Assembly (NCBI GenBank): GCA_937948815.1
Contig: CALFAM010000124.1
Span: 1 to 50,450, forward strand
DNA: 50,450 bases
Reading direction: 5' to 3'
Source: an uncultured bacterium
GTDB lineage: Bacteria > Acidobacteriota > Thermoanaerobaculia > Multivoradales > J023
In this document: in pieces, positions 27,159 through 36,744 of the stretch
How the letters are laid out: each line of letters begins with the position of its first letter
How positions within the stretch are numbered: the stretch's first letter is position 1
The notes under the pieces: generated by a model
Databases searched by the model: none
The model's input: the letters and a program-made list of their open reading frames with translations, nothing else
Told to the model about the DNA's origin: nothing
Made by a program: the position numbers and the translations under genes

Positions 27159-28171
27159 GCCTTGCGGGTCAGCTCGCCGCGCAGGTCGACGCCGATCAGC
27201 CGGCGGACCTCGGTGCGGTCGAGATTCTGCGACAAGAGAAAGAACAGCTTGGTCAGGGCAGCTTCGGGCGTCATGTCGAAGCCCGATACGACACCGGCTT
27301 CGGCCAGGCCACTGCCCGTGGCATAGCCCTGCATGTCGACGCTCCCCGCCAAGCATTGGGTGCAGTTGACGATCACCACGCCCCGCTCACTCGCCTCGCG
27401 CAGCACGGCGAGCAACTCGGGATGTTCCGGCGCGTTGCCGGCGCCGTAGGTGTGGAGCACGGCACCGTCCAATGGGTGCTCGAGGAAGCGCGCGAGCATC
27501 GAGGCGGTGATGCCGGGAAAGACGCGGATGTCCGTGACCTCGGGCTGCCCGACCTCGGTGAGGCGCAGCGGGCCGGGCGGCACGGGGCGGACGAGGTCGC
27601 GATCGATCGTGATGTCGACGCCGATCCGTCCGAGGGGTGGAAAGTTGGGTGAATCGAATGCTCGGTAGCCCTTCGACGTGACCTTGGTCGCGCGATTACC
27701 CCGGAAGAGTCGGTCGCCGAAGTAGAGACACACCTCGGGCACCGGATGGTCGGCGACAAGCTGCAGACTGGTGATCAGGTTCTCGCGCGCATCCGAGCGG
27801 ACCTCGGCGAGGGGAATCTGCGAGCCTGTGAAGACCACGGGCTTGGCCAGGCCCTCGAGCATGAACGACAGGGCCGACGCCGAGTAGGCCATGGTGTCGG
27901 TGCCGTGGACGACGATGAAGCCGTCGAAGTCGTCGTAGCGCTCGACGATCGCGTTGCCGATCGCGCGCCAGTCCGCGGCGGTCATATTCGACGAGTCGAG
28001 CAGCGGATCGAAAGCGTGGAGCTTCCAGGCCGGCAGGGCCGCGCTCGAGAACTCGGGCATCTCGCCCATGCGCGCGGAAAGGAAGCCCGGATCGGGCTCG
28101 TAGCCACGTGGGCCACGGCGCATGCCGATGGTGCCGCCGGTGTGAAGAATGCAGATCGTCGTTCGTGCCAT
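27155..28171 (-). CDS. Type I L-asparaginase
   Basis: A 338-residue hydrolase that converts asparagine to aspartate and ammonia. The ATG at 28171 has GAGGGAG 4 nt upstream. The first nucleophile Thr is in ILHTGGTIGM, and the second catalytic Thr-Asp-Lys part includes VVHGTDTMAYSASAL and later DARENLITSLQ. The length and lack of a signal peptide fit the cytoplasmic AnsA type. It is convergent with the DegV-fusion gene; the two stops share CTAG at 27155-27158. Confidence 0.93.
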   Translation of the reverse strand: MARTTICILHTGGTIGMRRGPRGYEPDPGFLSARMGEMPEFSSAALPAWKLHAFDPLLDSSNMTAADWRAIGNAIVERYDDFDGFIVVHGTDTMAYSASALSFMLEGLAKPVVFTGSQIPLAEVRSDARENLITSLQLVADHPVPEVCLYFGDRLFRGNRATKVTSKGYRAFDSPNFPPLGRIGVDITIDRDLVRPVPPGPLRLTEVGQPEVTDIRVFPGITASMLARFLEHPLDGAVLHTYGAGNAPEHPELLAVLREASERGVVIVNCTQCLAGSVDMQGYATGSGLAEAGVVSGFDMTPEAALTKLFFLLSQNLDRTEVRRLIGVDLRGELTRKA

Positions 28172-28258
28172 GGCGCTCCCTCGCGTGGCGCAGACCCTAT
28201 CGCAAGGCATGCCGATTCGGGGGGCAGGTCCCCTGGGGGTACAGGGGCAAGGCCGCCG

Positions 28259-28966
28259 CTACGGGGCGCCGGACGTCTGGGCGTGAAGGATCCGCTCGCG
28301 GTGGGCAGGCGTGGTCTGGTGATGCTCGAACAAGGCTTCGAGCGAGGCGCGCTCCGCAGCCGTGGCGCCGTACAGACGCGCGATCGCCGCGACCGCCTGG
28401 TCGGTGAAGATCGGGCTCTCCCGGCGCAACCACTGCTGGTGGCGGTAGCGGCTGGCCACTGCTTCTTGCTCGGCGGCCGGCTCCTCGGTCGGTTGGTTCG
28501 GCAGGCCGCTCGAGAGAGGATCGAGTTGCGGCGATTGGAGCACCGGGACCGCGTCGGGGTCGAAGGTGGCGTCGGTCTCGGTCTCGAATCGGCGGAGCGC
28601 CCGCAGCCACCATCCGGCCCGCTCGGCCCGCATCTCTTCGGCGGGCTGATGGCTGGTCAGATGGCGCAGTAGCTCGACCTCCGCATCGAACGGGCGCTCG
28701 AGCTCGGAACGAAGCGCGCGCCCGGCGAGCCCGGCCGTCTGGGCCGATCGACGTGCCAGGTCTTCGGCGGGCGCGCTGCTCAGCAGGTCGCAGGCGCGCG
28801 TGACGACGGTGGAGTAGGCGCGTGCGTCGCCCTGGTCCCGCCACCTGGCTTCGAGCCGCACAGCGAGCGCGACCAGTGCCTCGAAGTCATGGCTGGCACG
28901 GGCCAGAGCCAGGCGTTCGAGGTCCGTAGCGAGTTCGGCAGCCGTATGGTTTTCTCGATCTGACAT
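28259..28966 (-). CDS. Hypothetical helical protein, partner of the repeat protein
   Basis: A 235-residue, charged and mainly helical protein, no signal or membrane segments. The ATG at 28966 has AGGAAAG upstream. No family recognised; Arg, Glu and Ala dominate, with a leading helix 'ATDLERLALARASHDFEAL'. It starts 68 nt after the repeat-protein gene. A truncated second copy of its start lies at 31050-31148 behind the decayed copy of the repeat gene, with the same kind of ribosome binding site (GGAAGA before ATG). The pair was therefore duplicated together, which suggests they function together. Confidence 0.6.
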   Translation of the reverse strand: MSDRENHTAAELATDLERLALARASHDFEALVALAVRLEARWRDQGDARAYSTVVTRACDLLSSAPAEDLARRSAQTAGLAGRALRSELERPFDAEVELLRHLTSHQPAEEMRAERAGWWLRALRRFETETDATFDPDAVPVLQSPQLDPLSSGLPNQPTEEPAAEQEAVASRYRHQQWLRRESPIFTDQAVAAIARLYGATAAERASLEALFEHHQTTPAHRERILHAQTSGAP

Positions 28967-29033
28967 CCGATCTTTCCTGCCTCGTCTCGTTCTCGCTGAC
29001 TGTCCCAGGGGGCGTGGGCCTGCGTGAGGCTGG

Positions 29034-30872
29034 TCAAGGCCAATAGGTCGGGTCGCCCACATTCCTGGCGAACGGCCCCGCCCCCTTCTTCGATACGGTA
29101 GCGCGTCCGGTGGCGTCCGCCGTCATGGAGTGCGTGGCCACGGTGAAGATGTGGGGCGGTCCTGGTGGCACACGGTACTGCCAGTTGATTGGCCAATCGA
29201 GCTGCCCGATCGCGAAGGGCGGCGGCGGCGGCGGCTTCGCGGCCCGCACTGTATCCGTACCGTTGACTCGGTTGCCGGTGGCAGCGTTGCCGTTGGTGAG
29301 CGTGCACCAGACACCTTGCGCATGGGCCGTACCGTTGAAGTCGGCAAGATAGCCGTTGGCCGCTACGTTTCCCACGCCTTCGCTGAATTGGACGCGATTG
29401 AACGATACGTTCGTCGGGCGCAGCCAGATCTCGCCATAGAACCCGGCCGACCATTGACCGTTCCTGTGATGAAGCTGACCGGCCTGTTGGGTCATGAGCG
29501 CATTGTTGGGTGCGACCGCGGTGCGATCGATGGTCTGGACCACCAGGCCAGCATAGGGTGCGTTGACGATGCGCAGGCGAAGCCGGGTGGCGCCGACCGT
29601 GCCGTCGTTGGTGTAGAACCCAGCACCGGTCGCGGGCACGGCCGCGCCAATGGCTCCGCCACCCGTGGGGACGTCCCATTGCAGGCCGCCGATGTTGGTA
29701 CCAGTGAGCCCATTGGGCACGATGGCGGCGGCTAGATTGAGGCGCTCGGCGACACCGAAGCTGTTGGCCGAACGTCCCGCGAAGTTGTCCTGCGGCGTGG
29801 CCGTTCCGGTAACGGGGGCCGCAGCGCTCATGAACGCCACGATATCCGCCACCTGTGCCGGCGCGATCCGCGTCGCCATGGTCACGATGTGGGCGGCATT
29901 GCGGCCGCCGCCGAGGCCGGTCGCAATGGCCGGGGCACCGTTGGCGAGCGTCACGATCTGGGCGTTGTTGTGCGTTGCGTGAAGGCCCATCAGGGACACG
30001 ACTTCCGCTGCAGCCAGTCCGGGGACCGCTGCCGCGACAATGCGCAACCGATTCGCCGGCACGCCACCGACGACTGCTGCGGCGAAGGTGGCCAGCGCAG
30101 CGTCGTTGTGGGTGGGGGCCAGGCGGGCGAGGTCGACGGTATCGGCCGCAGGCAAGCCGGGGGCGGCAATGGCCAGGCTCAAAGTACGCCGAGCGTTCAG
30201 GTTGTACTGCACGACCCCGGCACCGAGCGCCTGGAAGTACGGGCCGCCACGTGCCAGCAGCGGATGCAGAACTTCGAGATCGGCAACGCTGAGGTTTTGG
30301 ACCTGGCCAATCGCAAAGGTCTCGCGGTGGATGAAGACGCGGACCTGCTGAAGCGCGAGTACCTTGGCTTGCTCGTCGTTGTTGAGATTGCCTTGGGCGA
30401 CGTTGTGGTGCGCCTCCCACGCTGCCATGGCCTGCTCGAGACGGCCCAGGGCCCTGAGTCGTTGGGCGATGGCACCAACTCCGAGGCGCGCATACGCGCG
30501 AATCCGCTGCTTGACCGTCGTCCAAGGCGAGGTCCTTAGGAGCCGCCACCCGGAAGCCAGGTCGAGGGCGTTGAGCACATTGAAGTCGACCGGATCCCGC
30601 TGAACTGCCGGGTCCGGACGGCGAGCCACAGGCCGAGGAAGCGGTCGCGGTGGCTCGGCGCCGGGTGGGGTGCCGTCCGTTCGGGAAGAGATCGTCTCCA
30701 GGCGATGGCCGAGCAACTGGGCGCGTTGGTGGCGCTTCTCGAGCCCGTCCGGTGATCGATCCGCGACTGGTGTTCGCTGCGTCGCGTGCGGTGTCGGGAG
30801 GGCCGTGCGCGTGACTTGGCCAAGCGCGGCAGGCCGCGGCTGCCGTCGCGAACGTCTGGTGTGGATTCGCAT
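29034..30872 (-). CDS. Repeat protein of unknown function, possible contractile-injection cargo
   Basis: A 612-residue protein. The start is uncertain: ATG at 30872 (chosen), 30902, 30917 or 30974. Residues 1-105 are basic and Pro/Arg-rich with RAQLLGHRLETI and then AVQRDPVDFN. A helical region follows (ARLEQAMAAWEAHHNVAQGN, LNNDEQAKVLALQQVRVFIH). From about residue 215 to 355 a unit of about 37 residues recurs about three times, with 'LAAADIV.LM.LHATHN.AQI.TLA' as the theme. The C-terminal half is beta-rich with polyproline PPPPPPFAIG and ends HSMTADATGRATVSKKG...DPTYWP. The leader resembles DUF4157-type or other eCIS cargo (basic MRxHT start, LGH, VQR), but I cannot confirm this. A decayed paralogue is next upstream. 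Confidence 0.6.
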   Translation of the reverse strand: MRIHTRRSRRQPRPAALGQVTRTALPTPHATQRTPVADRSPDGLEKRHQRAQLLGHRLETISSRTDGTPPGAEPPRPLPRPVARRPDPAVQRDPVDFNVLNALDLASGWRLLRTSPWTTVKQRIRAYARLGVGAIAQRLRALGRLEQAMAAWEAHHNVAQGNLNNDEQAKVLALQQVRVFIHRETFAIGQVQNLSVADLEVLHPLLARGGPYFQALGAGVVQYNLNARRTLSLAIAAPGLPAADTVDLARLAPTHNDAALATFAAAVVGGVPANRLRIVAAAVPGLAAAEVVSLMGLHATHNNAQIVTLANGAPAIATGLGGGRNAAHIVTMATRIAPAQVADIVAFMSAAAPVTGTATPQDNFAGRSANSFGVAERLNLAAAIVPNGLTGTNIGGLQWDVPTGGGAIGAAVPATGAGFYTNDGTVGATRLRLRIVNAPYAGLVVQTIDRTAVAPNNALMTQQAGQLHHRNGQWSAGFYGEIWLRPTNVSFNRVQFSEGVGNVAANGYLADFNGTAHAQGVWCTLTNGNAATGNRVNGTDTVRAAKPPPPPPFAIGQLDWPINWQYRVPPGPPHIFTVATHSMTADATGRATVSKKGAGPFARNVGDPTYWP

Positions 30873-31049
30873 GTTGTCGCTTCGCGTTCTCGCCCACGTC
30901 ATTCGGGACTTGGCCATCGACCAAGAGCGATTTGTCAATGGTAGCAAGAAGCGAGGTCGTTGGACCAAGAGCACGTCCGGTGCCGCGTACGAAGCATGCG
31001 GCCATCCAGACAGGTGCCAGCCTAGTGTCTGGCTGCTCAGGAAAGGCGC

Positions 31050-31148
31050 TCAGGCAAGTGCCACCCGAATGTTGCGCGCGCGGGCGTCCGCCAGTCGTCC
31101 TAGGTACGAAGCGAGTGCGACGGCCTCTAGACTTTCTCGCGCTGCCAT
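31050..31148 (-). pseudogene. Truncated copy of the 28259-28966 gene
   Basis: A 32-codon remnant starting at an ATG at 31148 with GGAAGA upstream. It reads MAARESLEAVALASYLGRLA and ends at a stop after NIRVALA. Aligned with the start of the intact gene (MSDRENHTAAELATDLERLA...ARASHD), it keeps the spacing and several positions. The remaining 200 codons are missing. It follows the decayed copy of the repeat gene, in the same order as in the intact pair. Confidence 0.6.
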
Positions 31149-31218
31149 CTCGTTCTTCCGGCCTCGTCTCGTTCTCGCTCCTCGACGCTGGGCACGTCGA
31201 CGAGCGTGAGCATGCTGC

Positions 31219-32565
31219 TCAAGGCCAGTAGGTCGTCGTCGGCATCCTTGGCGAAGGGCCCGGCCCCTTTCTTCGTCACGCTCGCCCGACCGACCGCGTC
31301 GGACGTCATGGAATGTGTGGCCACCGTGAAAGGCGTGATGGGTCGAGCAGGTGGGATGCGGTATTGCCAGTCGATCGGCCAATCGATCGGCCAATCGAAC
31401 GTGCCAGCCGCGATTTGCCGAACCGTCCGTCCTTGGCCCTGAGGGCATCACTGGGTGCGACGACGGTGCAGTTGACGGTCTGGACCGCCATACCAGCATA
31501 GGGTGCGTTGACGATCCGCAAGCGGAGTTGGGTGGCGCCCGTCGTGCCGTCGTTCGTGTAGACCGCGGCGCCGGTCGCGGGCACGGCCGCGTCAATGGCT
31601 CCACCGCCCGTGGATACTTCCCACAGCAGGCCGCCGATGTCGGTGCCGGTGAGCGTGTTTGGCACGATGGCCGCGGTCAGATCGAGGCGCTCGGCGACTC
31701 CGATGCCCGTGGCGGACCGTCCCGCGAAGTTGTCCTGCGGCGTGGCTGTTCCGGTGACCGGGTCGGCAGCGCTCATGAAGGTCACGACATCGCCGGCTCG
31801 TGCGGGTGCCACCCGAGTCGCCATGGTCACGATCTGGGCGGCGTTGCGGCCGCCGTCGAGGCCGGTCGCGATGGCTGGGGCACCGAACGCGAGCGTCGCG
31901 ATCTGGCCATTGGTATGGGAAGCGTGTAGGCCCATGAGGGTCACGATGTCCGCCGCGGCCAGAGCGGGGACCAGTGCGGCAACGATACGCAAGCGATCCG
32001 CGGGCACGCCGCCAACGACTGCGGCGCCGAAGGTGGCCAGCGCGGCGTCGCTGTGGGAAACGGCAAGACGGGCGAGGGCGACGGTATCGGCCGCTGCCAA
32101 GGCCGGGACGGCATTGGCCAGGGTCAGCGTGCGTGTCGCGTTCAGGTGGTACTGCACGACGCCGTCGCCGAGAGCCTGGAAGTAGGGGCCGCCGCGCGCC
32201 AGCAAGGGATGCAATACCTCGAGATCGGCAACGCTCAGGCCCTGTACCTGGCCGATCTGAAAGGTCTCGCGGTGAATGAACACCCTCACCTGCTGGAGTG
32301 CCAGAACCTTGGTCTGCTCGTCGTTGTTGAGATTGCCTTGGGCGACATTGTGATGCGCTTCCCATGCCGCCATGGCCTGCTCGAGGCGGACCCGTGCCGC
32401 GAGCCTGTTGGTGATCGCTCCAACAAGGAGGACGGCGTATTGCCGAATCCGCTGCTTCACCCGCGTCAGGGCGAGGTACCGAACAATCGTCGGCCGGAAG
32501 CCAGGTCGAGGGCGTTGAGCACATTGAAGTCTACCGGGGCGCGCTGAATCGTCCGTCCCACTTCG
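31219..32565 (-). pseudogene. Decayed tandem copy of the 29034-30872 repeat gene
   Basis: Long similarity to the neighbouring repeat gene is visible at protein level: LEQAMAAWEAHHNVAQGN, LNNDEQTKVLALQQVRVFIH, ADTVALARLAVSHSDAALAT and TPQDNFAGRSA match. Defects: the first 130 codons are absent (similarity starts at QRAPVDFNVLNALDLASG, about 32550); one base is lost near 32474, where TTGGACG becomes CTGACG, giving stops; more than 100 codons are missing after APSDAL (about 31440); and the end (ATHSMTSDAVGRASVTKKG) is in another frame and has lost its stop in frame. A 4-codon tandem duplication CGATCGGCCAAT lies at 31372-31395. The longest intact frame, 31306-32460, would give 384 residues and might still be expressed. 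Confidence 0.7.
31372..31395. repeat. 12-bp perfect tandem duplication
   Basis: CGATCGGCCAAT occurs twice in direct succession (31372-31383, 31384-31395) in the decayed repeat gene; the intact copy has the unit once (DWPINW). It codes for an added four residues. Confidence 0.8.
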
Positions 32566-32575
32566 CTATGCTCGA

Positions 32576-33865
32576 ATGATGGCCGGTCGCGTGCGGACGG
32601 AGGAGGTTGGAAGGCGGAACCTGTGGGCGGTTTCCCTGACCAGCTTCCTGACCGATCTCTCGAGCCAGATGGTGCTCAGCCTGCTGCCGCTCTACCTGGT
32701 GGGCCCGCTCGGGGTTCGCGCCGGCCTGGTCGGCCTGATCGAAGGCGTGGCCGAAGCGCTGGCCAGTCTCTTGAAGGCCGGCTCTGGCTGGTGGAGTGAT
32801 CGGATCCAGGCGCGCAAAGGCCTGGCGGTCGCGGGATACGGCCTTTCGAGCCTGGCCCGGCCACTGCTCTTGCTCGCGGGCTCGTGGCTGGGGGTCGCCG
32901 GTGTACGGTGGCTCGACCGGGTCGGCAAGGGCATTCGTACCGCTCCCCGCGACGCACTGCTCGCCGACAGCGTGCGTCCGAGTCGCCGCGGCTTCGGTTT
33001 CGGCCTGCATCGCGCTGCGGACAACGCCGGTGCGGCGCTCGGGCTGGGCGCTGCGCTCGCCATCGTGATGTGGCAGCAAGGGGGCGCTCAGGGGCTCAGC
33101 GCCGAGACGTTCCGCTGGGTGGTGGTTGCCAGCATCGTGCCCGCCATCCTGGCCGTGGTGGTGCTGGCAACCGTAGCCAGCGATCTCCCGGCCCGCACCC
33201 AGGGCGGCACGCGACGACAAGGCGCCCCGCCGCTAGAAAATCGCGACGTTCACACGCCTGCCTCGGCTCGCGAGCGACCCCGTGTGGCGCAGCTTGGCCG
33301 ACCCTTCTTCGTGTTCTTGGCCCTGGCTGCCGTATTCGAGCTCGGCAATGCGGCTGACGCGTTCATCGTGCTGCTGGCCGATGCGCGCGGGCTGTCCGTT
33401 GCCGGCGTGCTCGGCATGCTGTTGACCATGAAGCTCGTCTACGCCGCGACCAGCACGTTTGCGGGCATCCTGGGGGATCGCATCGGCTATCGGCGTGTGC
33501 TTGCTGGAGGCTGGGCACTCTATGCCGCGGTGTACCTGGGCCTGGCGCGAACCAACAACGGCATGGAGGTTTGGGCGTGGGTAGCGGTCTACGGCGCGTA
33601 CTACGGTCTTTCCTACGGAACAGCGCGTGCCCTGATTGCCGGTCTGGTGCCGTCTGCATTACGCGGCACGGCGTTCGGATTGTTTGCCGCGACCCTCGGA
33701 TTACTGAGCATTCCCGCCTCGGTAATCGCCGGCGTCCTCTGGCATGGCGTGGGTGCGTGGGACGGTTTCGGCGCCAGTGCTCCCTTCTACTTCGGCGCGG
33801 TCATGGCCGGCCTGGCCACGGTCGGGCTTGCACTGTGGCAGCAGCCTAGGTCGTTGTCGACTTGA
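32576..33865 (+). CDS. MFS transporter
   Basis: A 429-residue integral membrane protein with about 12 hydrophobic segments. The start 'NLWAVSLTSFLTDLSSQMVL' and LLPLYLVGPLG is a recognised MFS N-terminus, and the A loop reads 'SGWWSDRIQARKGLAVAG'. The periplasm-to-cytoplasm hinge is at residues 205-235 (TQGGTRRQGAPPLE), and motif GDRIGYRRVLAGGWALYA is in the second half. The start ATG ATG at 32576/32579 lies 10 bp from the edge of the decayed repeat copy, so the duplication ended near this promoter. Substrate unknown; efflux-type likely. Confidence 0.88.
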   Translation: MMAGRVRTEEVGRRNLWAVSLTSFLTDLSSQMVLSLLPLYLVGPLGVRAGLVGLIEGVAEALASLLKAGSGWWSDRIQARKGLAVAGYGLSSLARPLLLLAGSWLGVAGVRWLDRVGKGIRTAPRDALLADSVRPSRRGFGFGLHRAADNAGAALGLGAALAIVMWQQGGAQGLSAETFRWVVVASIVPAILAVVVLATVASDLPARTQGGTRRQGAPPLENRDVHTPASARERPRVAQLGRPFFVFLALAAVFELGNAADAFIVLLADARGLSVAGVLGMLLTMKLVYAATSTFAGILGDRIGYRRVLAGGWALYAAVYLGLARTNNGMEVWAWVAVYGAYYGLSYGTARALIAGLVPSALRGTAFGLFAATLGLLSIPASVIAGVLWHGVGAWDGFGASAPFYFGAVMAGLATVGLALWQQPRSLST

Positions 33866-33917
33866 AGATCGTTCGTGGAGTAGAGAAATGATGTGATGTA
33901 AGCGTTCTTGGACGCGC

Positions 33918-33935
33918 TTGTGAAAAATTTCACAA
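33918..33935. promoter_or_regulatory. CRP/FNR-family operator TTGTGAAAAATTTCACAA
   Basis: A perfect 18-bp palindrome with the CRP half-sites TGTGA-N6-TCACA (33919-33923 and 33930-33934). It is strongly AT-rich in a GC-rich context. It lies about 200 bp before the nqrA start and just upstream of a weak promoter pair, TTGGCT (33941-33946)-N17-CAGAAT (33964-33969). No crp-like gene is in the window. Regulation of the nqr operon by carbon or oxygen state through a CRP/FNR-like factor is the inference. Confidence 0.55.
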
Positions 33936-34138
33936 ACTGCTTGGCTCTATCCTCGGACGGTGGCAGAATAACGGCAGCGGCTTCAGGACGCTTCGGTACG
34001 GCCCCGAATTGAAAGGACCCCAGGATGCAGGTGGCCTCGAGTGCCAAGCATGCTGGACCTCGGGGTCGGAATAGGGTGGCCGCTGTTTGCGCGGCACTGC
34101 CGAACGAACATCCACACGGGACCAACCGGATTCGAGAA

Positions 34139-35509
34139 ATGGCTGTCCACAGGATCAAGAAAGGGCTGCGCCTGCCGATTACGGGCGCCCCCGACCAGCG
34201 CGTCGACGATGCGCGTGCGCCGTCTCGGGTGGCCGTGATGGCTGCCGACTTCATGGGTATGAAGCCCACCATGCATGTCACGGCCGGCGACGAAGTGCGT
34301 CGCGGTCAGCTCCTCTTCGACGACAAGAAGACGCCGGGCGTGCGACACACGGCGCCGGGCGGTGGTCGCGTCGTCGCCGTCAACCGCGGCGATCGCCGTG
34401 CGCTGCAGAGCGTCGTGATCGAGCTCGACAGTGAAGAGCGTGCCGGACGTGCGGGCTCGGTGCGCTTCGCCGAGGACACGGGCAAGCATCCCGCCGAGCT
34501 GGCGCCTGAACAGATTCGCGCGCTGCTGCTCGAGTCGGGGCTTTGGACCGCGCTGCGCTGTCGCCCCTTCGGGCGCGTCGCCGATCCGCAGACGAAACCC
34601 GCCGCCGTGTTCGTGACCGCGATGGACTCGAACCCGCTCGCACCCGACGTGGCCACGGTGCTGTCCGGCCAGGAAGAGGACTTCCAGCGCGGGGTGGCGG
34701 CTGTGGCCAAGCTCACGGGTGGTGAGACCTTCGTGTGCAAGGCGGCCGGCACGGAGTTGCCGGTACCGGCCAGCGGCTCGATCCGAGTCGAGACCTTCGA
34801 CGGACCGCATCCCGTTGGAACGGCCGGCTACCACATCCATCATCTGCGCCCAGCCAGCCGCGAGAAGCCGGTCTGGTACATCGGCTACCAAGACGTGGCG
34901 GCGATCGGCAAGCTGTTCAATGGCGGCACGCTGGATCCCACGCGGATCGTCAGCCTGGCGGGGCCCGGCGTCAAGAAGCCACGGTTGGTGCGCACCCGGC
35001 TGGGCGCCTCGCTCGACGAGCTGGTGGCCGATGAGGTTCACGACGGCGAGAACCGACGGGTCTCCGGATCCGTGTTCTCGGGCCGCACCGCGCAAGGCGA
35101 CATCCATGGCTACCTCGGCCGCTATGACAACCAGGTCTCGGTCCTGCCTGAGGGTCGGGAACGGGAGTTCCTCGGTTGGCTGGCGCCCGGCGTCGGCAAG
35201 TTCTCGACGGTCAACGCGTTCTTGTCGCGCTTGATGCCCGGCAAGCAGTTCGCGTTGAGCACCAGCACCCAAGGGTCGGACCGCGCAATCGTGCCGATCG
35301 GTATGCACGAGCGGGTGTTCCCGTTCGACATTCCATCGACCTTCCTCCTCAAGGCCCTCGCGATGCGTGACGTCGAGCGGGCTGAGCAGCTCGGGGTTCT
35401 GGAGCTTGCCGAGGAAGATGTGGCGCTGTTGACCTTCGTATGCGCGAGCAAGCACGACTATGGCCCGTTCTTGCGCGATGTCTTGACCACGATCGAGAAG
35501 GAAGGCTGA
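34139..35509 (+). CDS. nqrA: Na+-translocating NADH:quinone reductase subunit A
   Basis: A 456-residue peripheral subunit of the six-subunit sodium pump that oxidises NADH and reduces ubiquinone. The ATG at 34139 gives the canonical start [18 protein letters not shown]. An in-frame ATG at 34025 with a fair ribosome binding site would add 38 residues unlike the family, so it is not chosen. Motifs typical of Nqr[19 protein letters not shown] with a lipoyl-like turn, [13 protein letters not shown], the RPFGRVADP loop and [15 protein letters not shown] at the end. nqrB starts 5 nt after its stop. It lacks membrane spans and sits on the cytoplasmic side. Confidence 0.97.
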   Translation: MAVHRIKKGLRLPITGAPDQRVDDARAPSRVAVMAADFMGMKPTMHVTAGDEVRRGQLLFDDKKTPGVRHTAPGGGRVVAVNRGDRRALQSVVIELDSEERAGRAGSVRFAEDTGKHPAELAPEQIRALLLESGLWTALRCRPFGRVADPQTKPAAVFVTAMDSNPLAPDVATVLSGQEEDFQRGVAAVAKLTGGETFVCKAAGTELPVPASGSIRVETFDGPHPVGTAGYHIHHLRPASREKPVWYIGYQDVAAIGKLFNGGTLDPTRIVSLAGPGVKKPRLVRTRLGASLDELVADEVHDGENRRVSGSVFSGRTAQGDIHGYLGRYDNQVSVLPEGREREFLGWLAPGVGKFSTVNAFLSRLMPGKQFALSTSTQGSDRAIVPIGMHERVFPFDIPSTFLLKALAMRDVERAEQLGVLELAEEDVALLTFVCASKHDYGPFLRDVLTTIEKEG

Positions 35510-35514
35510 CGCGT

Positions 35515-36744
35515 ATGAAAGCGCTGAGACGCATCCTCGACCGCCAAGGAAAGATGTTCGAGCCGGGCGGCAAGCTGGAGAAGCTCTATCCGCTGTGGGA
35601 GGCTCAGGACACCTTCCTCTACACCCCAGGATCGGTGACCAAGGGCGCCTCGCACGTGCGAGACGCGGTCGATCTCAAACGGATCATGATCACCGTCGTC
35701 GTCGCCTTGGTGCCGGCAATCGGCATGGCGATGTACAACACCGGCCTGCAGGCCCATCGCTTCATCCAAGCAGGCGCCGAGCCACTGGCGAATTGGCAGA
35801 CGTCGGTCATGCAGTCGCTCGGCATGGCCTTCGACCCAGGCAACCTGCTGGCATGCCTGGTTCATGGCGCGCTCTACTACTTGCCGATCTTGCTGGTGAC
35901 CTTCTCGGTCGGTGGACTGGCAGAAGCCGTCTTCGCCATGGTGCGCAAGCACGAGATCAACGAGGGCTTCTTGGTCACGGGCATGCTCTTCCCGCTGACC
36001 CTGCCCGCCACGATCCCCCTCTGGCAGGTGGCGATCGGCATCATCTTCGGCGTTGTGATCGGCAAAGAGATCTTCGGCGGCACCGGGATGAACATCCTGA
36101 ACCCCGCGCTCACCGCCCGTGCCTTCTTGTTCTTCGCCTACCCGGCGCAGATCTCCGGCGACAACGTCTGGGTTGCCGCCAAGACGTCGGCGGACGGTTA
36201 CTCGGGCGCGACGGCGCTCTCCAATGGTGCGGTCGGTGGCCTGCCGGCGATCGCCGAGACCGCCCAAGGGCTCTCCTGGCAAGACGCCTTCTTCGGCTTC
36301 GTGCCTGGCTCGATGGGGGAGACCTCGGCTCTCGCCTGCTTGATCGGTGCCGTGATCCTCATCGTCACCCAGATCGGCTCCTGGCGCATCATGCTGAGCG
36401 CCGTCCTCGGTACGATCGGTGCCTCCATGCTGCTCAACGCGATCGGCTCGGAGACCAACCTGCTTCTCAACGTACCCTTCTGGTGGCACATGGTGCTCGG
36501 AGGCTGGGCCTTCGGCATCGTCTTCATGGCAACTGACCCGGTGTCCGCTTCGCAGTCGAACGCGGGGCGCTGGGCCTACGGCTTCGGGATCGGCGTGCTC
36601 GCCGTCTTCATTCGTGTGCTCAACCCGGCGTTCCCCGAAGGCGTCATGCTGGCCATCTTGTTCATGAACGTTTTTGCAGCCTTCATCGATCACTTCGTCG
36701 TCCAGGCGAACATTCGTAGGAGGAAGGCGCGCTATGCAGTTTAG
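35515..36744 (+). CDS. nqrB: Na+-translocating NADH:quinone reductase subunit B
   Basis: A 409-residue membrane subunit. The ATG at 35515 has AAGGAAGG upstream. About ten spans follow from [20 protein letters not shown] on. The covalently bound FMN is attached to Thr in the motif [15 protein letters not shown]. NqrB also carries the riboflavin site and forms the sodium channel together with NqrD/E in known structures. The region [20 protein letters not shown] is characteristic of NqrB/RnfD. It overlaps nqrC by 11 nt. apbE (41194) would attach its FMN. Confidence 0.97.
   Translation: MKALRRILDRQGKMFEPGGKLEKLYPLWEAQDTFLYTPGSVTKGASHVRDAVDLKRIMITVVVALVPAIGMAMYNTGLQAHRFIQAGAEPLANWQTSVMQSLGMAFDPGNLLACLVHGALYYLPILLVTFSVGGLAEAVFAMVRKHEINEGFLVTGMLFPLTLPATIPLWQVAIGIIFGVVIGKEIFGGTGMNILNPALTARAFLFFAYPAQISGDNVWVAAKTSADGYSGATALSNGAVGGLPAIAETAQGLSWQDAFFGFVPGSMGETSALACLIGAVILIVTQIGSWRIMLSAVLGTIGASMLLNAIGSETNLLLNVPFWWHMVLGGWAFGIVFMATDPVSASQSNAGRWAYGFGIGVLAVFIRVLNPAFPEGVMLAILFMNVFAAFIDHFVVQANIRRRKARYAV

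Noticed and set aside
34025-34138. N-terminal extension of NqrA from the ATG at 34025
   Set aside because: It has a fair ribosome binding site, but the 38 added residues do not look like NqrA, whose usual start is at 34139. It may instead be a leader peptide.
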